Of a stretch of DNA of 64,000 bases, positions 25,429 through 34,965 are shown piece after piece. The stretch's first letter is position 1; every line of letters begins with the position of its first letter. The notes beneath the pieces were generated by a model. The model was not told where the DNA came from and searched no databases. It saw only the letters and a list, made by a program, of their open reading frames with translations. Made by a program: the position numbers and the translations under genes. This DNA is from Acinetobacter sp. WC-141. Lineage in GTDB: Bacteria > Pseudomonadota > Gammaproteobacteria > Pseudomonadales > Moraxellaceae. The stretch covers positions 1-64,000 of the forward strand of contig NZ_AMSS01000027.1 of assembly GCF_000313935.1 (NCBI RefSeq), read 5' to 3'.

Positions 25429-26169
25429 GTGTCCGAACAACAATTGATGCCTGCCCAAACGGCAACTTTTTGGCAAGGCGCCAAAGATAGCCAAGCTATC
25501 GTACTCACCTATTTACCTGTTTCTTTTGCCTTTGGCGTTTCTGCATCTCAGTTTGGCTTTACACCATGGGAAGCTTTTTTTCTATCTTGTTCAATGTATG
25601 CCGGAGCCAGCCAGTTCTTAGTTGTCGCACTTTTAGCAAGTGGTTCTTCTATCTGGTTAACTGCATTAACAGTCATTGCACTTGATATTCGCCATGTCCT
25701 TTATGGACCGGCTTTATATAACCTGATTCCAAACAAATTAAATCTAAAAAAAACGGCGGTATGGGCTTGGGGCTTAACCGATGAAGTTTTTGCAAGTGGA
25801 ATGATCCAACTTTCACAGCGTAGACAACAATGGTCCGAGTCTTGGATGTTAGGCTTGAGTCTATTTAGTTGGATGGCTTGGGCAACTGGCTCATTGTTAG
25901 GCGGATTATTTGCAGATCAAGTGTCTCATCTTCCAAAGTTTTTACAAGCAGCCTTAGACTTCTTATTGCCTGCTTTATTCTTAAGTTTTTTATTAGCAGC
26001 ATTTGAGCGAAAGCACAGCCTTGTAGTTGCTGTATCTTTGGTTGTTTCAGCGTTGTCCTGCTATTGGATTAACCTATCTGCGGCTATTTTTATTGGTATT
26101 CTTTCAGGCATTTTAGCCGGCTTGTTTAAACATTATGTGCTGAAACAACAAGAAGAGGTCGAAATTTAA
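25429..26169 (+). CDS. azlC: AzlC-family branched-chain amino acid exporter, large subunit
   Basis: A 246-residue inner-membrane protein of the LIV-E (AzlC/YgaZ) family, which with AzlD/YgaH exports leucine, isoleucine, valine and methionine. Hallmarks are PVSFAFGVSASQFGFTPWEA, SMYAGASQFLVVALL and ALDIRHVLYGPAL. The start is taken as the GTG at 25429, about six bases after AAGG; an in-frame TTG at 25414 precedes that site. azlD begins one base after the stop, so the pair is an operon. Confidence 0.93.
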   Translation: MSEQQLMPAQTATFWQGAKDSQAIVLTYLPVSFAFGVSASQFGFTPWEAFFLSCSMYAGASQFLVVALLASGSSIWLTALTVIALDIRHVLYGPALYNLIPNKLNLKKTAVWAWGLTDEVFASGMIQLSQRRQQWSESWMLGLSLFSWMAWATGSLLGGLFADQVSHLPKFLQAALDFLLPALFLSFLLAAFERKHSLVVAVSLVVSALSCYWINLSAAIFIGILSGILAGLFKHYVLKQQEEVEI

Positions 26170-26170
26170 A

Positions 26171-26512
26171 ATGAATCTAGAGATTATTCTGGTTGGCATC
26201 ATTGTTGGTATTGCCAATTTCGCCTCACGTTTTGGGCCATTCTTTGTTATACAGAAGCTACAAGGTACACAGCAAAGACGCGGTTCAGTCTGGCTAAAAA
26301 TTGCGTTGGGAAGCATTGGTATATCAGCAATTAGCGCAATGCTTGTGGTAGCCACTCTTCCACCACTTCTTGAAAATCCAGACAAAAGTTTAGCCATGCT
26401 TGTCGGTTTTCTGGTTTTAGCAGGTCTGTATTTTAAATTTAAGAAAATCGTACCGGCAACGTTAACTGCCGCAATTGTTTATGGACTGATCTATACTTAT
26501 TTACCTTTATAA
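26171..26512 (+). CDS. azlD: AzlD-family branched-chain amino acid exporter, small subunit
   Basis: A 113-residue protein with three to four hydrophobic segments, the normal AzlD size. IVGIANFASRFGPFF and LGSIGISAISAMLVVATLPP are family-like segments. It is translated right after AzlC (one base between stop and start), and AzlCD together form the exporter. An Lrp-type regulator often accompanies these genes; none is adjacent here. Confidence 0.92.
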   Translation: MNLEIILVGIIVGIANFASRFGPFFVIQKLQGTQQRRGSVWLKIALGSIGISAISAMLVVATLPPLLENPDKSLAMLVGFLVLAGLYFKFKKIVPATLTAAIVYGLIYTYLPL

Positions 26513-26634
26513 ATAGATAAACTGATCTTCCTTATATAAAATAAATCACGGCCGAAGGTGTAGTCCTATGGCATAAAAACCTAAATTTTTGAATTGATTA
26601 AAAAGATAACTTCATCTACTTAATAGAGATAAAA

Positions 26635-27024
26635 ATGTCACAAGTTAAAATTTATGCAAATGAACAAACGATTATGCAGTATCGAGAACTACTTTCTCAT
26701 GCAATCCATCAAGCTTTAATTCAAGAGTTGAAATATCCAGTTGAGAAAAGATTTCAGCGTTTTATCAGTCTTAAACCTGGAAATTTTATCTATCCTTCTG
26801 ACCGCAGCCAGCACTACATTATTATCGAACTCTCAATGTTTGCGGGACGTAGCCCAGCCACTAAGAAGCAACTTATTCAAACTTTATTTCGCAATATTGA
26901 AGAACAATGCAAAATAGCTCCGCAAGATATTGAAATTACGATTTTTGAAACCCCTAAAGAAAATTGGGGTATTCGCGGCAAAAACGCAGATGAGATGCTT
27001 TTAAACTATCAGGTTAATATCTAA
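26635..27024 (+). CDS. Tautomerase-superfamily protein lacking the catalytic Pro-1
   Basis: A 129-residue protein of the Tautomerase_2 type, the double-length beta-alpha-beta fold of the malonate semialdehyde decarboxylase / 4-OT superfamily. Landmarks are RFQRFISLKPGNFIYP, IIIELSMFAGRSPATKKQLIQTLF, and ETPKENWGIRG near the end. The family's catalytic residue is an N-terminal proline exposed after Met removal; here Ser follows the initiator Met (MSQVKIYANE), so the usual chemistry should be impossible. The start is well placed after AGAGATAAAA. It may have lost activity or use another mechanism. Confidence 0.87.
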   Translation: MSQVKIYANEQTIMQYRELLSHAIHQALIQELKYPVEKRFQRFISLKPGNFIYPSDRSQHYIIIELSMFAGRSPATKKQLIQTLFRNIEEQCKIAPQDIEITIFETPKENWGIRGKNADEMLLNYQVNI

Positions 27025-27135
27025 AAAGTGACTTCTTAATTGTCCTACAAAATTAATCTTTTTATGTGTGATAAAGCTTAACTCCATCAGAAGTTCTGCT
27101 ATGCTTAAAAAAATAATTTTGTCAGGATGATTCGC

Positions 27136-28344
27136 ATGAGCGTGACACTCGGTACCCCACTTCAATCTTCTGCATTTAAAGTTTTATTGTTAGGTTCAGG
27201 AGAACTTGGCAAAGAAGTTGTAATTTCTTTACAACGCCTTGGTGTCGAAGTACATGCAGCCGACCGTTATGATCATGCGCCAGCCATGCAAGTTGCACAT
27301 TTTTCTTATGTGCTCAACATGGCTAATCCAACTGAGTTAAAACAGCTCATCGAAAAAATTAAACCCAATTTAATTGTTCCAGAAATTGAAGCCATCGCTA
27401 CAGAAGTTTTGCTTGAAATTGAAGCGAGCCAAACTGCAACTGTTATTCCTTCTGCTAAAGCTGTAAACCTAACCATGAACCGTGAAGGCATTCGTCGTCT
27501 TGCGGCTGAAGAACTTGGTTTACCGACCTCTGCTTACCGCTTTGCTGACTCACTAGAAAGCTTCCGCGCTGCTTCTGATGATATTGGTTATCCAAATTTT
27601 GTAAAACCAGTAATGTCATCTTCGGGTAAAGGTCAATCTCGTGTAAAAAGTTTCGATGAAGTCGATGCTGCTTGGGAATATGCCATGCAAGGTGGTCGTG
27701 TTAACCAAGGTACGGTCATTATTGAATCTCAAATTGATTTTGATTTTGAAATTACGTTACTTACCGTGCGTGCAAAAAATCCTGAAACTGGTGAAATCGA
27801 AACTCACTATTGTGACCCAATTGGTCACCGTCAAGATGCTGGCGATTATGTAGAAAGCTGGCAACCTCAACCGATGACTGCGGCTGCACTTGAAGAAGCA
27901 AAACGTATTGCAAATAAAGTGACAACAGCGCTTGGCGGCTGTGGTATTTTTGGTGTAGAACTGTTTATTAAAGGCGACAAGGTCTGGTTTAGTGAAGTTT
28001 CGCCTCGCCCACATGATACTGGTCTAGTTACTTTAGCATCACAATTTCAAAGTGAATTTGAATTGCATGCTCGTGCAATTTTAGGATTACCTGTAAACAC
28101 AGCTCGCCATAGTGTTGCTGCGAGTGCAGTCATTTATGCTGGAGTCGATGCCAACAACTTAAGTTACAGCGGCTTAAATACGGCATTAGCCGACCCTAAT
28201 ACTGACTTACGCCTGTTTGGTAAACCAGAGGGTTTCAAACGACGTCGTATGGGTGTGGCAACTGCTCGCGCAGAAAATACTGATCTTGCTCGTACTTTAG
28301 CGAAAGAAACCGCTGATCAAGTAAGCGTAAAAACCAACTCTTAA
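27136..28344 (+). CDS. purT: Formate-dependent phosphoribosylglycinamide formyltransferase PurT
   Basis: A 402-residue ATP-grasp enzyme that makes N-formyl-GAR from GAR, formate and ATP in purine synthesis, as the alternative to folate-dependent PurN. The N-terminal nucleotide-binding fold has [29 protein letters not shown]-grasp motifs include [35 protein letters not shown], and [25 protein letters not shown]. The start at 27136 lies seven bases after AGGA; an ATG three codons upstream overlaps the site. Length is standard. Confidence 0.97.
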   Translation: MSVTLGTPLQSSAFKVLLLGSGELGKEVVISLQRLGVEVHAADRYDHAPAMQVAHFSYVLNMANPTELKQLIEKIKPNLIVPEIEAIATEVLLEIEASQTATVIPSAKAVNLTMNREGIRRLAAEELGLPTSAYRFADSLESFRAASDDIGYPNFVKPVMSSSGKGQSRVKSFDEVDAAWEYAMQGGRVNQGTVIIESQIDFDFEITLLTVRAKNPETGEIETHYCDPIGHRQDAGDYVESWQPQPMTAAALEEAKRIANKVTTALGGCGIFGVELFIKGDKVWFSEVSPRPHDTGLVTLASQFQSEFELHARAILGLPVNTARHSVAASAVIYAGVDANNLSYSGLNTALADPNTDLRLFGKPEGFKRRRMGVATARAENTDLARTLAKETADQVSVKTNS

Positions 28345-28371
28345 TATTTACTTTTTGGTAGACCCATTTTC

Positions 28372-31035
28372 ATGATCAATACATCGCCATTGCTGAACTA
28401 CGTTACAAGCCATCATGATATTAAAGCCATTAATCAATGGCGAACGGATGTAGAAAAGCAATTGCAGGATTCATATGAAAATGGGCAATCTATTCGAGAA
28501 GTGATTAAAGCACGCTCAGACCTCGTTGATGAAGCACTGATCTTTCTGTGGAAACATGCCGAACTTGATCAGACAGGTCTAGGCCTTTTTGCTGTGGGTG
28601 GTTATGGGCGCCGTGAAATGTTGCCCTATTCCGATGTTGATATCATGATTTTATCGGAACATGAAATTAACGAAGAAAATGAAAAACGTATTTCTACATT
28701 TATTTCCTCGTTATGGGATGTTGGTAATTTTAAACCCGGCATTAGCGTTCGCACTATTCAAAGCTGTGTTGAGCAGGCAGCGACAGATCTAACAGTTGCA
28801 ACGACACTCATTGAAGCTCGTTTAATTACCGGTAATAGTCAACTTGCGAAATGGCCGCGTCGTATTGTTTCGCAAACGTGGACAGACAAAACATTTTTTG
28901 ATGCAAAAATGGCTGAACAAGCTAAGCGTTACCACCAACACAACAATACTGAAAGCAACTTAGAACCTGACATTAAAAATGCGCCTGGCGGCATTCGTGA
29001 CATTAACCAGATAGGTTGGATTGCTAAGCGTCATTTCCGCGTAAACCGCATTTATGATTTAGTTCATTTAGGTTTTATTTCAGAATTTGAATTAAACGTT
29101 TTAGAAGAAGCTGAAAGTTTTCTTTGGGAAATTCGTCACCATTTACATCGCTTAGCGAAGCGTGATGAAAACCGTCTTCTGTTCGATCATCAAAGAGATA
29201 TTGCCGCTCAATTTGGTTATGTGCGTCAAGAAGGTCAACCTGTAAATTACGGCGTTGAACAGTTCATGAAGCGTTATTACCGTACAGCTCAACAGGTTTC
29301 AACGCTTAATGAAATGTTGTTGGCATATTTTAGCGAATCGGTCATTACTCCACGCTTACCAAATTATGAACGTAAAATTGAAGAAGTTAATAATCATTTT
29401 AAAATCGTTGATAACAAGCTTGCCGTACAGCACCACAAAATATTCGCAGAACACCCAAGTGCTATTTTAGAATTGTTCTATATTTTGGCTAATCGACCAG
29501 ATATTGAAGGCATTCGCGCACGTACTTTACGACTACTTATTCTTGCTGCAAAACGTATTAACCAAAATTTTCGAGATAACCCTGAGCATCAAGCACTATT
29601 TATGTCGATTATTCGCTCTCCTTATCGTCTATACGATACTTTAGTTGCGATGAAACGATATGGAGTTCTAGGAAACTATATTCCAGCGTTTGGCCAAATT
29701 ATGGGTCTTATGCAATATGACCTATTCCATATCTATACGGTCGATGCTCACACATTATTATTACTACGAAATTTAAATCGCTTTAAAGAACCTGAATTCG
29801 CTAAAGAGTTCCCTGTTGTAAGCTCTGTTTTCCAACGTCTCGCACGTCAAGATATTGTATTTATTGCTGCATTATTTCATGACATTGCCAAAGGCCGTGG
29901 TGGAGACCATAGTGAACTTGGTGCAGAAGACGCAATCGAGTTTGGACGTGCGCATGGCTTTACAGAGCGTGAATGCAAATTAATTGCATGGCTCATCCAC
30001 AACCATTTGCTCATGTCGCTAACTGCTCAGAAAAAGGATATTTCAGATCCGGATGTTGTTAAAGATTTTGCCGAAAAACTTGGCGATATGGAACATCTTG
30101 ATTATTTATATACTTTAACGGTTGCAGATATTAATGCGACAAATCCAAAACTATGGAACACATGGCGTGCATCGCTTATGCGTCAACTTTATACGCATGC
30201 CCGTGATGTCATTCGTACAGGTTTAAGCCGTCCTGTTGACTATCAAATGTTAATTGAAGACACCAAATTTGCAGCAAGTGAATTACTGGTGAATAATTTC
30301 TCATTAGCAGACGTTGAAAAAGTATGGCAAGAACTAGGCGATGAATACTTCATTAAAGAATCGGCAGATGAAATTGCATGGCACACTCAAGCAATTTTGA
30401 AACACGGCGATAACCCAGAGCCATTAGTTCTGTTACGTGCTCATCGTAAAGCTGCGCAAGATGCCGTGCAAATCTTTATATACACGCGTGACCAACCCAA
30501 CCTTTTTGCCACCACTGTTGCCGTTTTAGACCGCATGAACCTAGACGTTCAAGATGCAAAAATTATCACAGCAAGTACCGCGTTTAGCTTAGACACCTAT
30601 GTTGTGCTCGATCGCTTTGGTACATTGCTAACTGACCCCGAACGCGAAGAAACAGTTAAAACCGCATTAGTGAAAGCGCTTAGTCAGCCAGACCAATATC
30701 CGGGACTTATGCAACGTCGTATTCCACGTCAGCTACGTCACTTCGATATTGAAAATACAGTGGACGTTACATTGAATGAAGCGTTACAGCAAAATATGGT
30801 TGAAATTTCAACACTCGATCACCCCGGCCTACTTGCACGTGTAGGTGGCTTGTTTATGATGCAAGGTTTAGACATCCATTCAGCTAGAATTGCAACTTTA
30901 GGTGAACGTGCAGAAGATATTTTCTTTGTCACGAAAAAAGATGGAAAACCGTTAAATAACGAAGAGGTTAAACTCTTCTCGGAAAAGCTTAAAGCTGCAT
31001 TAGATGAAGCATCTAATCAAATTTGTCAGCACTGA
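28372..31035 (+). CDS. glnD: Bifunctional uridylyltransferase/uridylyl-removing enzyme GlnD
   Basis: An 887-residue sensor of glutamine that modifies PII proteins and so governs nitrogen assimilation. Domains in order: nucleotidyltransferase ([22 protein letters not shown], about residue 80), GlnD PII-uridylyltransferase helical domain, HD hydrolase domain ([25 protein letters not shown]), and two C-terminal ACT domains (starting near [15 protein letters not shown] and [14 protein letters not shown]). All catalytic signatures are intact. dapC follows on the same strand with its start 25 bp past the stop, an arrangement also seen in other proteobacteria. Confidence 0.97.
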   Translation: MINTSPLLNYVTSHHDIKAINQWRTDVEKQLQDSYENGQSIREVIKARSDLVDEALIFLWKHAELDQTGLGLFAVGGYGRREMLPYSDVDIMILSEHEINEENEKRISTFISSLWDVGNFKPGISVRTIQSCVEQAATDLTVATTLIEARLITGNSQLAKWPRRIVSQTWTDKTFFDAKMAEQAKRYHQHNNTESNLEPDIKNAPGGIRDINQIGWIAKRHFRVNRIYDLVHLGFISEFELNVLEEAESFLWEIRHHLHRLAKRDENRLLFDHQRDIAAQFGYVRQEGQPVNYGVEQFMKRYYRTAQQVSTLNEMLLAYFSESVITPRLPNYERKIEEVNNHFKIVDNKLAVQHHKIFAEHPSAILELFYILANRPDIEGIRARTLRLLILAAKRINQNFRDNPEHQALFMSIIRSPYRLYDTLVAMKRYGVLGNYIPAFGQIMGLMQYDLFHIYTVDAHTLLLLRNLNRFKEPEFAKEFPVVSSVFQRLARQDIVFIAALFHDIAKGRGGDHSELGAEDAIEFGRAHGFTERECKLIAWLIHNHLLMSLTAQKKDISDPDVVKDFAEKLGDMEHLDYLYTLTVADINATNPKLWNTWRASLMRQLYTHARDVIRTGLSRPVDYQMLIEDTKFAASELLVNNFSLADVEKVWQELGDEYFIKESADEIAWHTQAILKHGDNPEPLVLLRAHRKAAQDAVQIFIYTRDQPNLFATTVAVLDRMNLDVQDAKIITASTAFSLDTYVVLDRFGTLLTDPEREETVKTALVKALSQPDQYPGLMQRRIPRQLRHFDIENTVDVTLNEALQQNMVEISTLDHPGLLARVGGLFMMQGLDIHSARIATLGERAEDIFFVTKKDGKPLNNEEVKLFSEKLKAALDEASNQICQH

Positions 31036-31060
31036 AACTCAACTACTTGGTAACTGTTTA

Positions 31061-32230
31061 ATGAACTCTAGCTTGTCGTTATTGCACCCATATCCATTTG
31101 AAAAGTTAAACCAACTTTTTAAGGATACTACTCCTGCTAACCTTCCCTTGATTCCTCTATCAATTGGTGAACCGAAGCACCCAGCACCAGAGTTTGTTAA
31201 GCAGGCAATTATTGACAACTTCAATCATCTATCAACTTATCCAAATAGTAAGGGGTTGCCAGAGCTTCGCCAAAGCATTGCAAACTGGCTCACTAAACGC
31301 TTTAAACTTAACAGTATTAGTGCTGAAAACCATATTTTGCCAGTATCTGGTACGCGTGAAGGGATTTTCTCATTTGTTCAGGCGCTCATTAACCGTGAAG
31401 ACGCACCGTATGTGGTCATGCCGAATCCGTTTTATCAAATTTATGAAGGTGCCGCTCTACTTGCTGGCGCAAAACCTTATTTCATTAATTGTACCGAAGA
31501 AAATGATTACTTAGGTGATTTTGATGCTGTACCTGCAGAAGTTTGGGAAAAGACAGCCCTTCTTTTTGTATGTACGCCGGGCAACCCAACTGGTACTGTA
31601 CTTTCTAAAGAACAATTCAAAAAGTTAATTGCCTTATCTGATCAATATAATTTTGTTATTGCTTCTGATGAATGCTATTCAGAACTTTGGTTCGAGCAAG
31701 TACCTACAGGTTTATTAGAAGTTTGTGCAGAACTTGGTCGTGATGACTATAAAAACTGTGTGGTATTTCATTCACTGTCTAAACGCTCAAACTTGCCGGG
31801 ATTACGCTCAGGTTTTGTAGCGGGTGATGCAGTATTATTAAAACCATATTTGCAGTACCGTACCTATCATGGCGCAGCAATGCCTGTTCAACATCAGCTT
31901 GCATCTATTGCGGCATGGAATGATGAAAACCATGTTGAAGAAAACCGTAAGCAATATCGTGCAAAGTTTGATTTATTCCAAAACGAACTAGGTCACTTAT
32001 TACCTCTGCAAAAGCCAGATGCAGGTTTCTATTACTGGTTAAAAGTTGATAACGATGAAACTTTTGCCAAGATGTTGATGGAAAAAGCCCACATTAAAGT
32101 TTTACCGGGTCGTTATTTATCTCGTGATACAGATCAAGGTAACCCTGGCGAGAATCATGTGCGTATGGCTTTAGTCGCCGATTTAGCACAATGTGAAGAA
32201 GTGGTTAAGCGCTTAAAAGCAATTCTTTAA
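31061..32230 (+). CDS. dapC: Succinyldiaminopimelate transaminase DapC
   Basis: A 389-residue class-I/II PLP aminotransferase of the DapC type, converting N-succinyl-2-amino-6-ketopimelate to N-succinyl-LL-DAP in lysine and peptidoglycan synthesis. It starts LHPYPFEKLNQLF, typical of DapC, with SIGEPKHPAP, CTPGNPTGTVL, ASDECYSELWF, and the PLP lysine in FHSLSKRSNLPGLRSGF. The adjacency to glnD supports the DapC name. The start is the ATG at 31061; an in-frame ATG inside glnD adds residues without homology. Confidence 0.93.
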   Translation: MNSSLSLLHPYPFEKLNQLFKDTTPANLPLIPLSIGEPKHPAPEFVKQAIIDNFNHLSTYPNSKGLPELRQSIANWLTKRFKLNSISAENHILPVSGTREGIFSFVQALINREDAPYVVMPNPFYQIYEGAALLAGAKPYFINCTEENDYLGDFDAVPAEVWEKTALLFVCTPGNPTGTVLSKEQFKKLIALSDQYNFVIASDECYSELWFEQVPTGLLEVCAELGRDDYKNCVVFHSLSKRSNLPGLRSGFVAGDAVLLKPYLQYRTYHGAAMPVQHQLASIAAWNDENHVEENRKQYRAKFDLFQNELGHLLPLQKPDAGFYYWLKVDNDETFAKMLMEKAHIKVLPGRYLSRDTDQGNPGENHVRMALVADLAQCEEVVKRLKAIL

Positions 32231-32242
32231 ATATAGATAAGC

Positions 32243-32278
32243 TGTATAGCCTTCACTATTTAGGTTGAAGGCTATACA
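32243..32278. terminator. Hairpin between convergent dapC and lysE-type genes
   Basis: TGTATAGCCTTCA and TGAAGGCTATACA form a perfect 13-bp stem around ten bases. There is no T-run, so it may act as a weak terminator or protect 3' ends. Confidence 0.65.
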
Positions 32279-32285
32279 ACCGACA

Positions 32286-32939
32286 TTAACTATAAGCAAG
32301 GAGTAAGACTGCAAAACATATAAAAGCCAGACTAGAACAATAATATAAACCTATGGCTGAACGTTTAATCTGCTCTAGAACCCGATTTTGAAGTAATAGA
32401 CGAACTAACAATAAGTTCCAACCAAGCACGACTCCAGTCATCCACGTACTCATCAGCAATTTTTGAACCAGACTAAATTGATGTTGAATAAGCAACATCA
32501 AGCTACTATAAAACATAATATTTTTGGGATTAAGCAGACTAGATTGTATTCCCAACATTAAGCTCTTAATTTTATCCTGCTGCTCATACTCTTGATCAAT
32601 CAACTCATTTTTTTCAGTAACAAAAGTTAAAGTACCAGACCGAGCAGCTCTAAAACAAAGATAACTCAAATAAACCAAATACCCAGCCCCAAGCCATTTA
32701 AGTACTAAAAGAATGGTCGTACTCAAACTTCCAAGCAACATAAATCCAAACATACACGCCATTAAGATTAAGGCATTACCAAACGTAATTCCTGCAATGA
32801 CACCATATGTATAGCGCGAGCCCTTTTGCAAAAGACTGGTGAGAATAAGAAAGAAGTCAGGTCCCGGAGATAACAGCGCTAAAAAGTGAGTAAAAGCGAT
32901 AACTAAAAAAACTTCCATAAAGGTTTCATCTGTAAACAA
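32286..32939 (-). CDS. LysE/RhtB-family amino acid exporter
   Basis: A 217-residue inner-membrane exporter of the LysE/RhtB (LeuE-like) family with about six hydrophobic segments. The N-terminal signature FLALLSPGPDFFLILTSLLQKGSRYTYGVIAGITFGNA is intact, as is the second-half QSSLLNPKNIMFYSSL. These proteins export amino acids such as threonine, homoserine or lysine by proton exchange. It lies 42 bp after an AraC regulator on the same strand, a very common pairing in which the regulator controls the exporter. Substrate not determinable. A start at Met8 is possible. Confidence 0.92.
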   Translation of the reverse strand: MFTDETFMEVFLVIAFTHFLALLSPGPDFFLILTSLLQKGSRYTYGVIAGITFGNALILMACMFGFMLLGSLSTTILLVLKWLGAGYLVYLSYLCFRAARSGTLTFVTEKNELIDQEYEQQDKIKSLMLGIQSSLLNPKNIMFYSSLMLLIQHQFSLVQKLLMSTWMTGVVLGWNLLLVRLLLQNRVLEQIKRSAIGLYYCSSLAFICFAVLLLAYS

Positions 32940-32981
32940 TATGGAATAGCTTAAAAATTGAGAAAAATAATTTCTTGTAAA

Positions 32982-33827
32982 TTATTGCGCGGCAGCAAGT
33001 TGATACTGTCGAGGAGTAATCCCTGTATGAGCTTTGAAAGCTTTATGAAAATGGCTCTGATCACTAAAGCCTAAATTCACTGCCAACTCTACGAGTGGAA
33101 TACCTTGTTTTAATTGTGCTCTGGCCTGATTAATCTTTAAATTAATTTGAAATGCATGAGGTGTTAAACCAACATTGGCTTTAAATAGACGAATGATCGC
33201 ATACCGACTAAGACCCACTTGCAGTGCAAGCTCTTCTAGAGAAATAAATCGTTCTGATGATTTAATAATATGAATTAAGTTCAAGAAGTCTTCGTACAAA
33301 TATTGAGTTTTCTGTATTTCTTCTAAAACAAAATGAGGTAGTAACAACTGAGTAAGGCAATAGATCAGCGACTGTTCTTTTTCAAGAATTAATTTTTGAG
33401 GGTCAAATAAAGTTTCATTCATATCAGAAAAAGCCTGATACAAAGTTTCATCTTTAATAATCAGAGGTCTATGCTGGGGCAAATTTAAATCAAAGCCCTC
33501 TTGTTGAAATTCAGTGTACCATTGATTAAGCCACGATATATCTAGATGCAACATCTGGTAACTCCAAGCCTGATCGGGCAATGGATTACAAGAATGTTCA
33601 ATGTGGGCAGGTACAATGACTAACGTACCAGCAGAAATCTTTTGTGCTGTAGCAAATGAACTGTGAAAAACGCTATTCCCTTCATCTATAGCTCCAATTG
33701 AAAATGTTGGATGGCTATGAGACTTATAACATGTTCGACTAAAACAAGATCTTCTGGTTTCAACATAAGGCATTCTCCCATCTTGCCAAAACTCAAAAGC
33801 TTGAGGAATAGCGTTCATTGAATTCAT
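32982..33827 (-). CDS. AraC-family transcriptional regulator
   Basis: A 281-residue regulator with an N-terminal AraC-type cupin (CYKSHSHPTFSIGAIDEG, HIEHSCNPLPDQAWSYQMLHLD) and a C-terminal double HTH (FISLEELALQVGLSRYAIIRLFKANVGLTPH, then LVELAVNLGFSDQSHFHKAFKAHTGITPRQYQ). Its start overlaps the gpx stop by one base (TAATG) and the LysE-type exporter follows, so all four genes msrB-gpx-araC-lysE probably form one transcript. It most likely senses the amino acid exported by its neighbour. Confidence 0.93.
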   Translation of the reverse strand: MNSMNAIPQAFEFWQDGRMPYVETRRSCFSRTCYKSHSHPTFSIGAIDEGNSVFHSSFATAQKISAGTLVIVPAHIEHSCNPLPDQAWSYQMLHLDISWLNQWYTEFQQEGFDLNLPQHRPLIIKDETLYQAFSDMNETLFDPQKLILEKEQSLIYCLTQLLLPHFVLEEIQKTQYLYEDFLNLIHIIKSSERFISLEELALQVGLSRYAIIRLFKANVGLTPHAFQINLKINQARAQLKQGIPLVELAVNLGFSDQSHFHKAFKAHTGITPRQYQLAAAQ

Positions 33828-34312
33828 TAACTCGCTAATGCTTTTTCAATATCAGCTTCTAATGCTTCCGGCTTAGTCGTAGGAGCATAACGATTAAGCA
33901 CGGCGCCATCTCTCCCTACCAAAAATTTAGTAAAGTTCCATTTAATCGTGCTACTGCCTAAAATCCCTTTAGCTTCACGTGTCAAAAATCTAAAAATCAC
34001 GTGGGCTTCTGGCCCTTTTACATCTACTTTCGCAAACATCGGGAATTTCACCCCATAGTTGCGTTGACAGAACGTACCGATTTCCTTATTACTACCCGGA
34101 TCTTGCCCACCAAACTGGTTGCAAGGAAACCCTAAAACTTCTAAGCCTTGATCTTTATATTTTTCATAAAGCTTTTCAAGGCCAGCAAATTGTGGTGTAA
34201 AACCACATTTACTTGCAGTATTTACAATTAGTAAAACTTTACCTTTGTAATCAGCTAATTGCTTAACTTCACCCTCTAACAGTTCAGCTTCAAACTGATA
34301 AATATTACTCAT
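33827..34312 (-). CDS. Glutathione peroxidase family (thiol peroxidase)
   Basis: A 161-residue GPx/BtuE-like peroxidase that reduces hydroperoxides with glutathione or thioredoxin. The peroxidatic Cys is Cys36 in [13 protein letters not shown] (selenocysteine in animals), and the supporting Gln and Trp/Asn are in [12 protein letters not shown] and [10 protein letters not shown]. The start overlaps the msrB stop by four bases (ATGA), so the two are translationally coupled. With MsrB this forms an oxidative-damage defence pair. Confidence 0.95.
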   Translation of the reverse strand: MSNIYQFEAELLEGEVKQLADYKGKVLLIVNTASKCGFTPQFAGLEKLYEKYKDQGLEVLGFPCNQFGGQDPGSNKEIGTFCQRNYGVKFPMFAKVDVKGPEAHVIFRFLTREAKGILGSSTIKWNFTKFLVGRDGAVLNRYAPTTKPEALEADIEKALAS

Positions 34313-34728
34313 GGATAGGTTTCCTCATCATTTTTTTCTTGTGATTTCAGTTGTAATGATGCCGAGTTTACACAATAGCGCAAACCAGTCGGCTGTGGTC
34401 CATCTTCAAAAACATGCCCTAAATGGGCTTCGCAATCATGACAAACAATTTCTGTTCTGACCATACCATGCGATAAATCGTCATGTTCTTCAATAGCAGT
34501 TGGCTCAATCGGTTTAAAGAAGCTAGGCCAGCCACAACCACTGTCATATTTAGTATCTGATGAGAACAATTCTGCGCCGCAGCAACGGCAGACATAGGTA
34601 CCATGTTGCTTAGTATTCCAATATTGCCCCGTAAATGCAGGTTCAGTGCCCTTTTGTCGTGTAATCCGATACTCTTCTGGTGATAACTCTCTTTGCCATT
34701 CCCGGTCTGTTTTATTGACTTTTCCCAT
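34309..34728 (-). CDS. msrB: Peptide-methionine (R)-S-oxide reductase MsrB
   Basis: A 139-residue methionine sulfoxide reductase B, which repairs R-sulfoxides in proteins. The catalytic Cys119 is in [11 protein letters not shown], a candidate resolving Cys65 is in [10 protein letters not shown], and two CxxC pairs (Cys47/50 and Cys96/99) form the zinc site. The start at 34728 lies seven bases after AAGGTG; an ATG three codons upstream overlaps the site. It leads the msrB-gpx-araC-lysE run. There is no signal peptide, so it is cytoplasmic. Confidence 0.97.
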   Translation of the reverse strand: MGKVNKTDREWQRELSPEEYRITRQKGTEPAFTGQYWNTKQHGTYVCRCCGAELFSSDTKYDSGCGWPSFFKPIEPTAIEEHDDLSHGMVRTEIVCHDCEAHLGHVFEDGPQPTGLRYCVNSASLQLKSQEKNDEETYP

Positions 34729-34840
34729 GACATGCACCTTTATTCTGATGTAAACATTTCTGATGATTGAGTTTTATATTTACGCCATTCATCACAAAAA
34801 CTCTAGTCTCTGAACGTAAAATTTGTTGGAATTTAATCAC

Positions 34841-34923
34841 TAAGCAATAGAAAGCAAAAAGTAAGCAAAATTCAAAATAAAAAGTAAGCAAATTTATGTT
34901 TTATTTTCTTCCAAGTAAGCAAA
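34841..34923 (+). repeat. Four TAAGCAA boxes in the aminotransferase promoter region
   Basis: TAAGCAA starts at 34841, 34862, 34885 and 34916, always on the plus strand. The last three share the longer box AAGTAAGCAAA exactly (34859-34869, 34882-34892, 34913-34923). Spacings are 21, 23 and 31 bp, close to two, two and three DNA turns, so the boxes lie on about one face of the helix. They end 43 bp before the start codon at 34966. This looks like a cooperative operator. Confidence 0.7.
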
Positions 34924-34965
34924 GATGGTGATATTCTTGTTTGGCACGGTTGTATAGGACAAAAC

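Noticed and set aside
34419..34733. 104-codon frame overlapping msrB
   Set aside because: It is the shifted reading of msrB, whose own frame has all catalytic and zinc-binding cysteines.
34841..34923. Repeated TAAGCAA boxes as a CRISPR array
   Set aside because: The repeats are only 7-11 bases with uneven spacers of 10-24 bases and no cas genes nearby; an operator is a better explanation.
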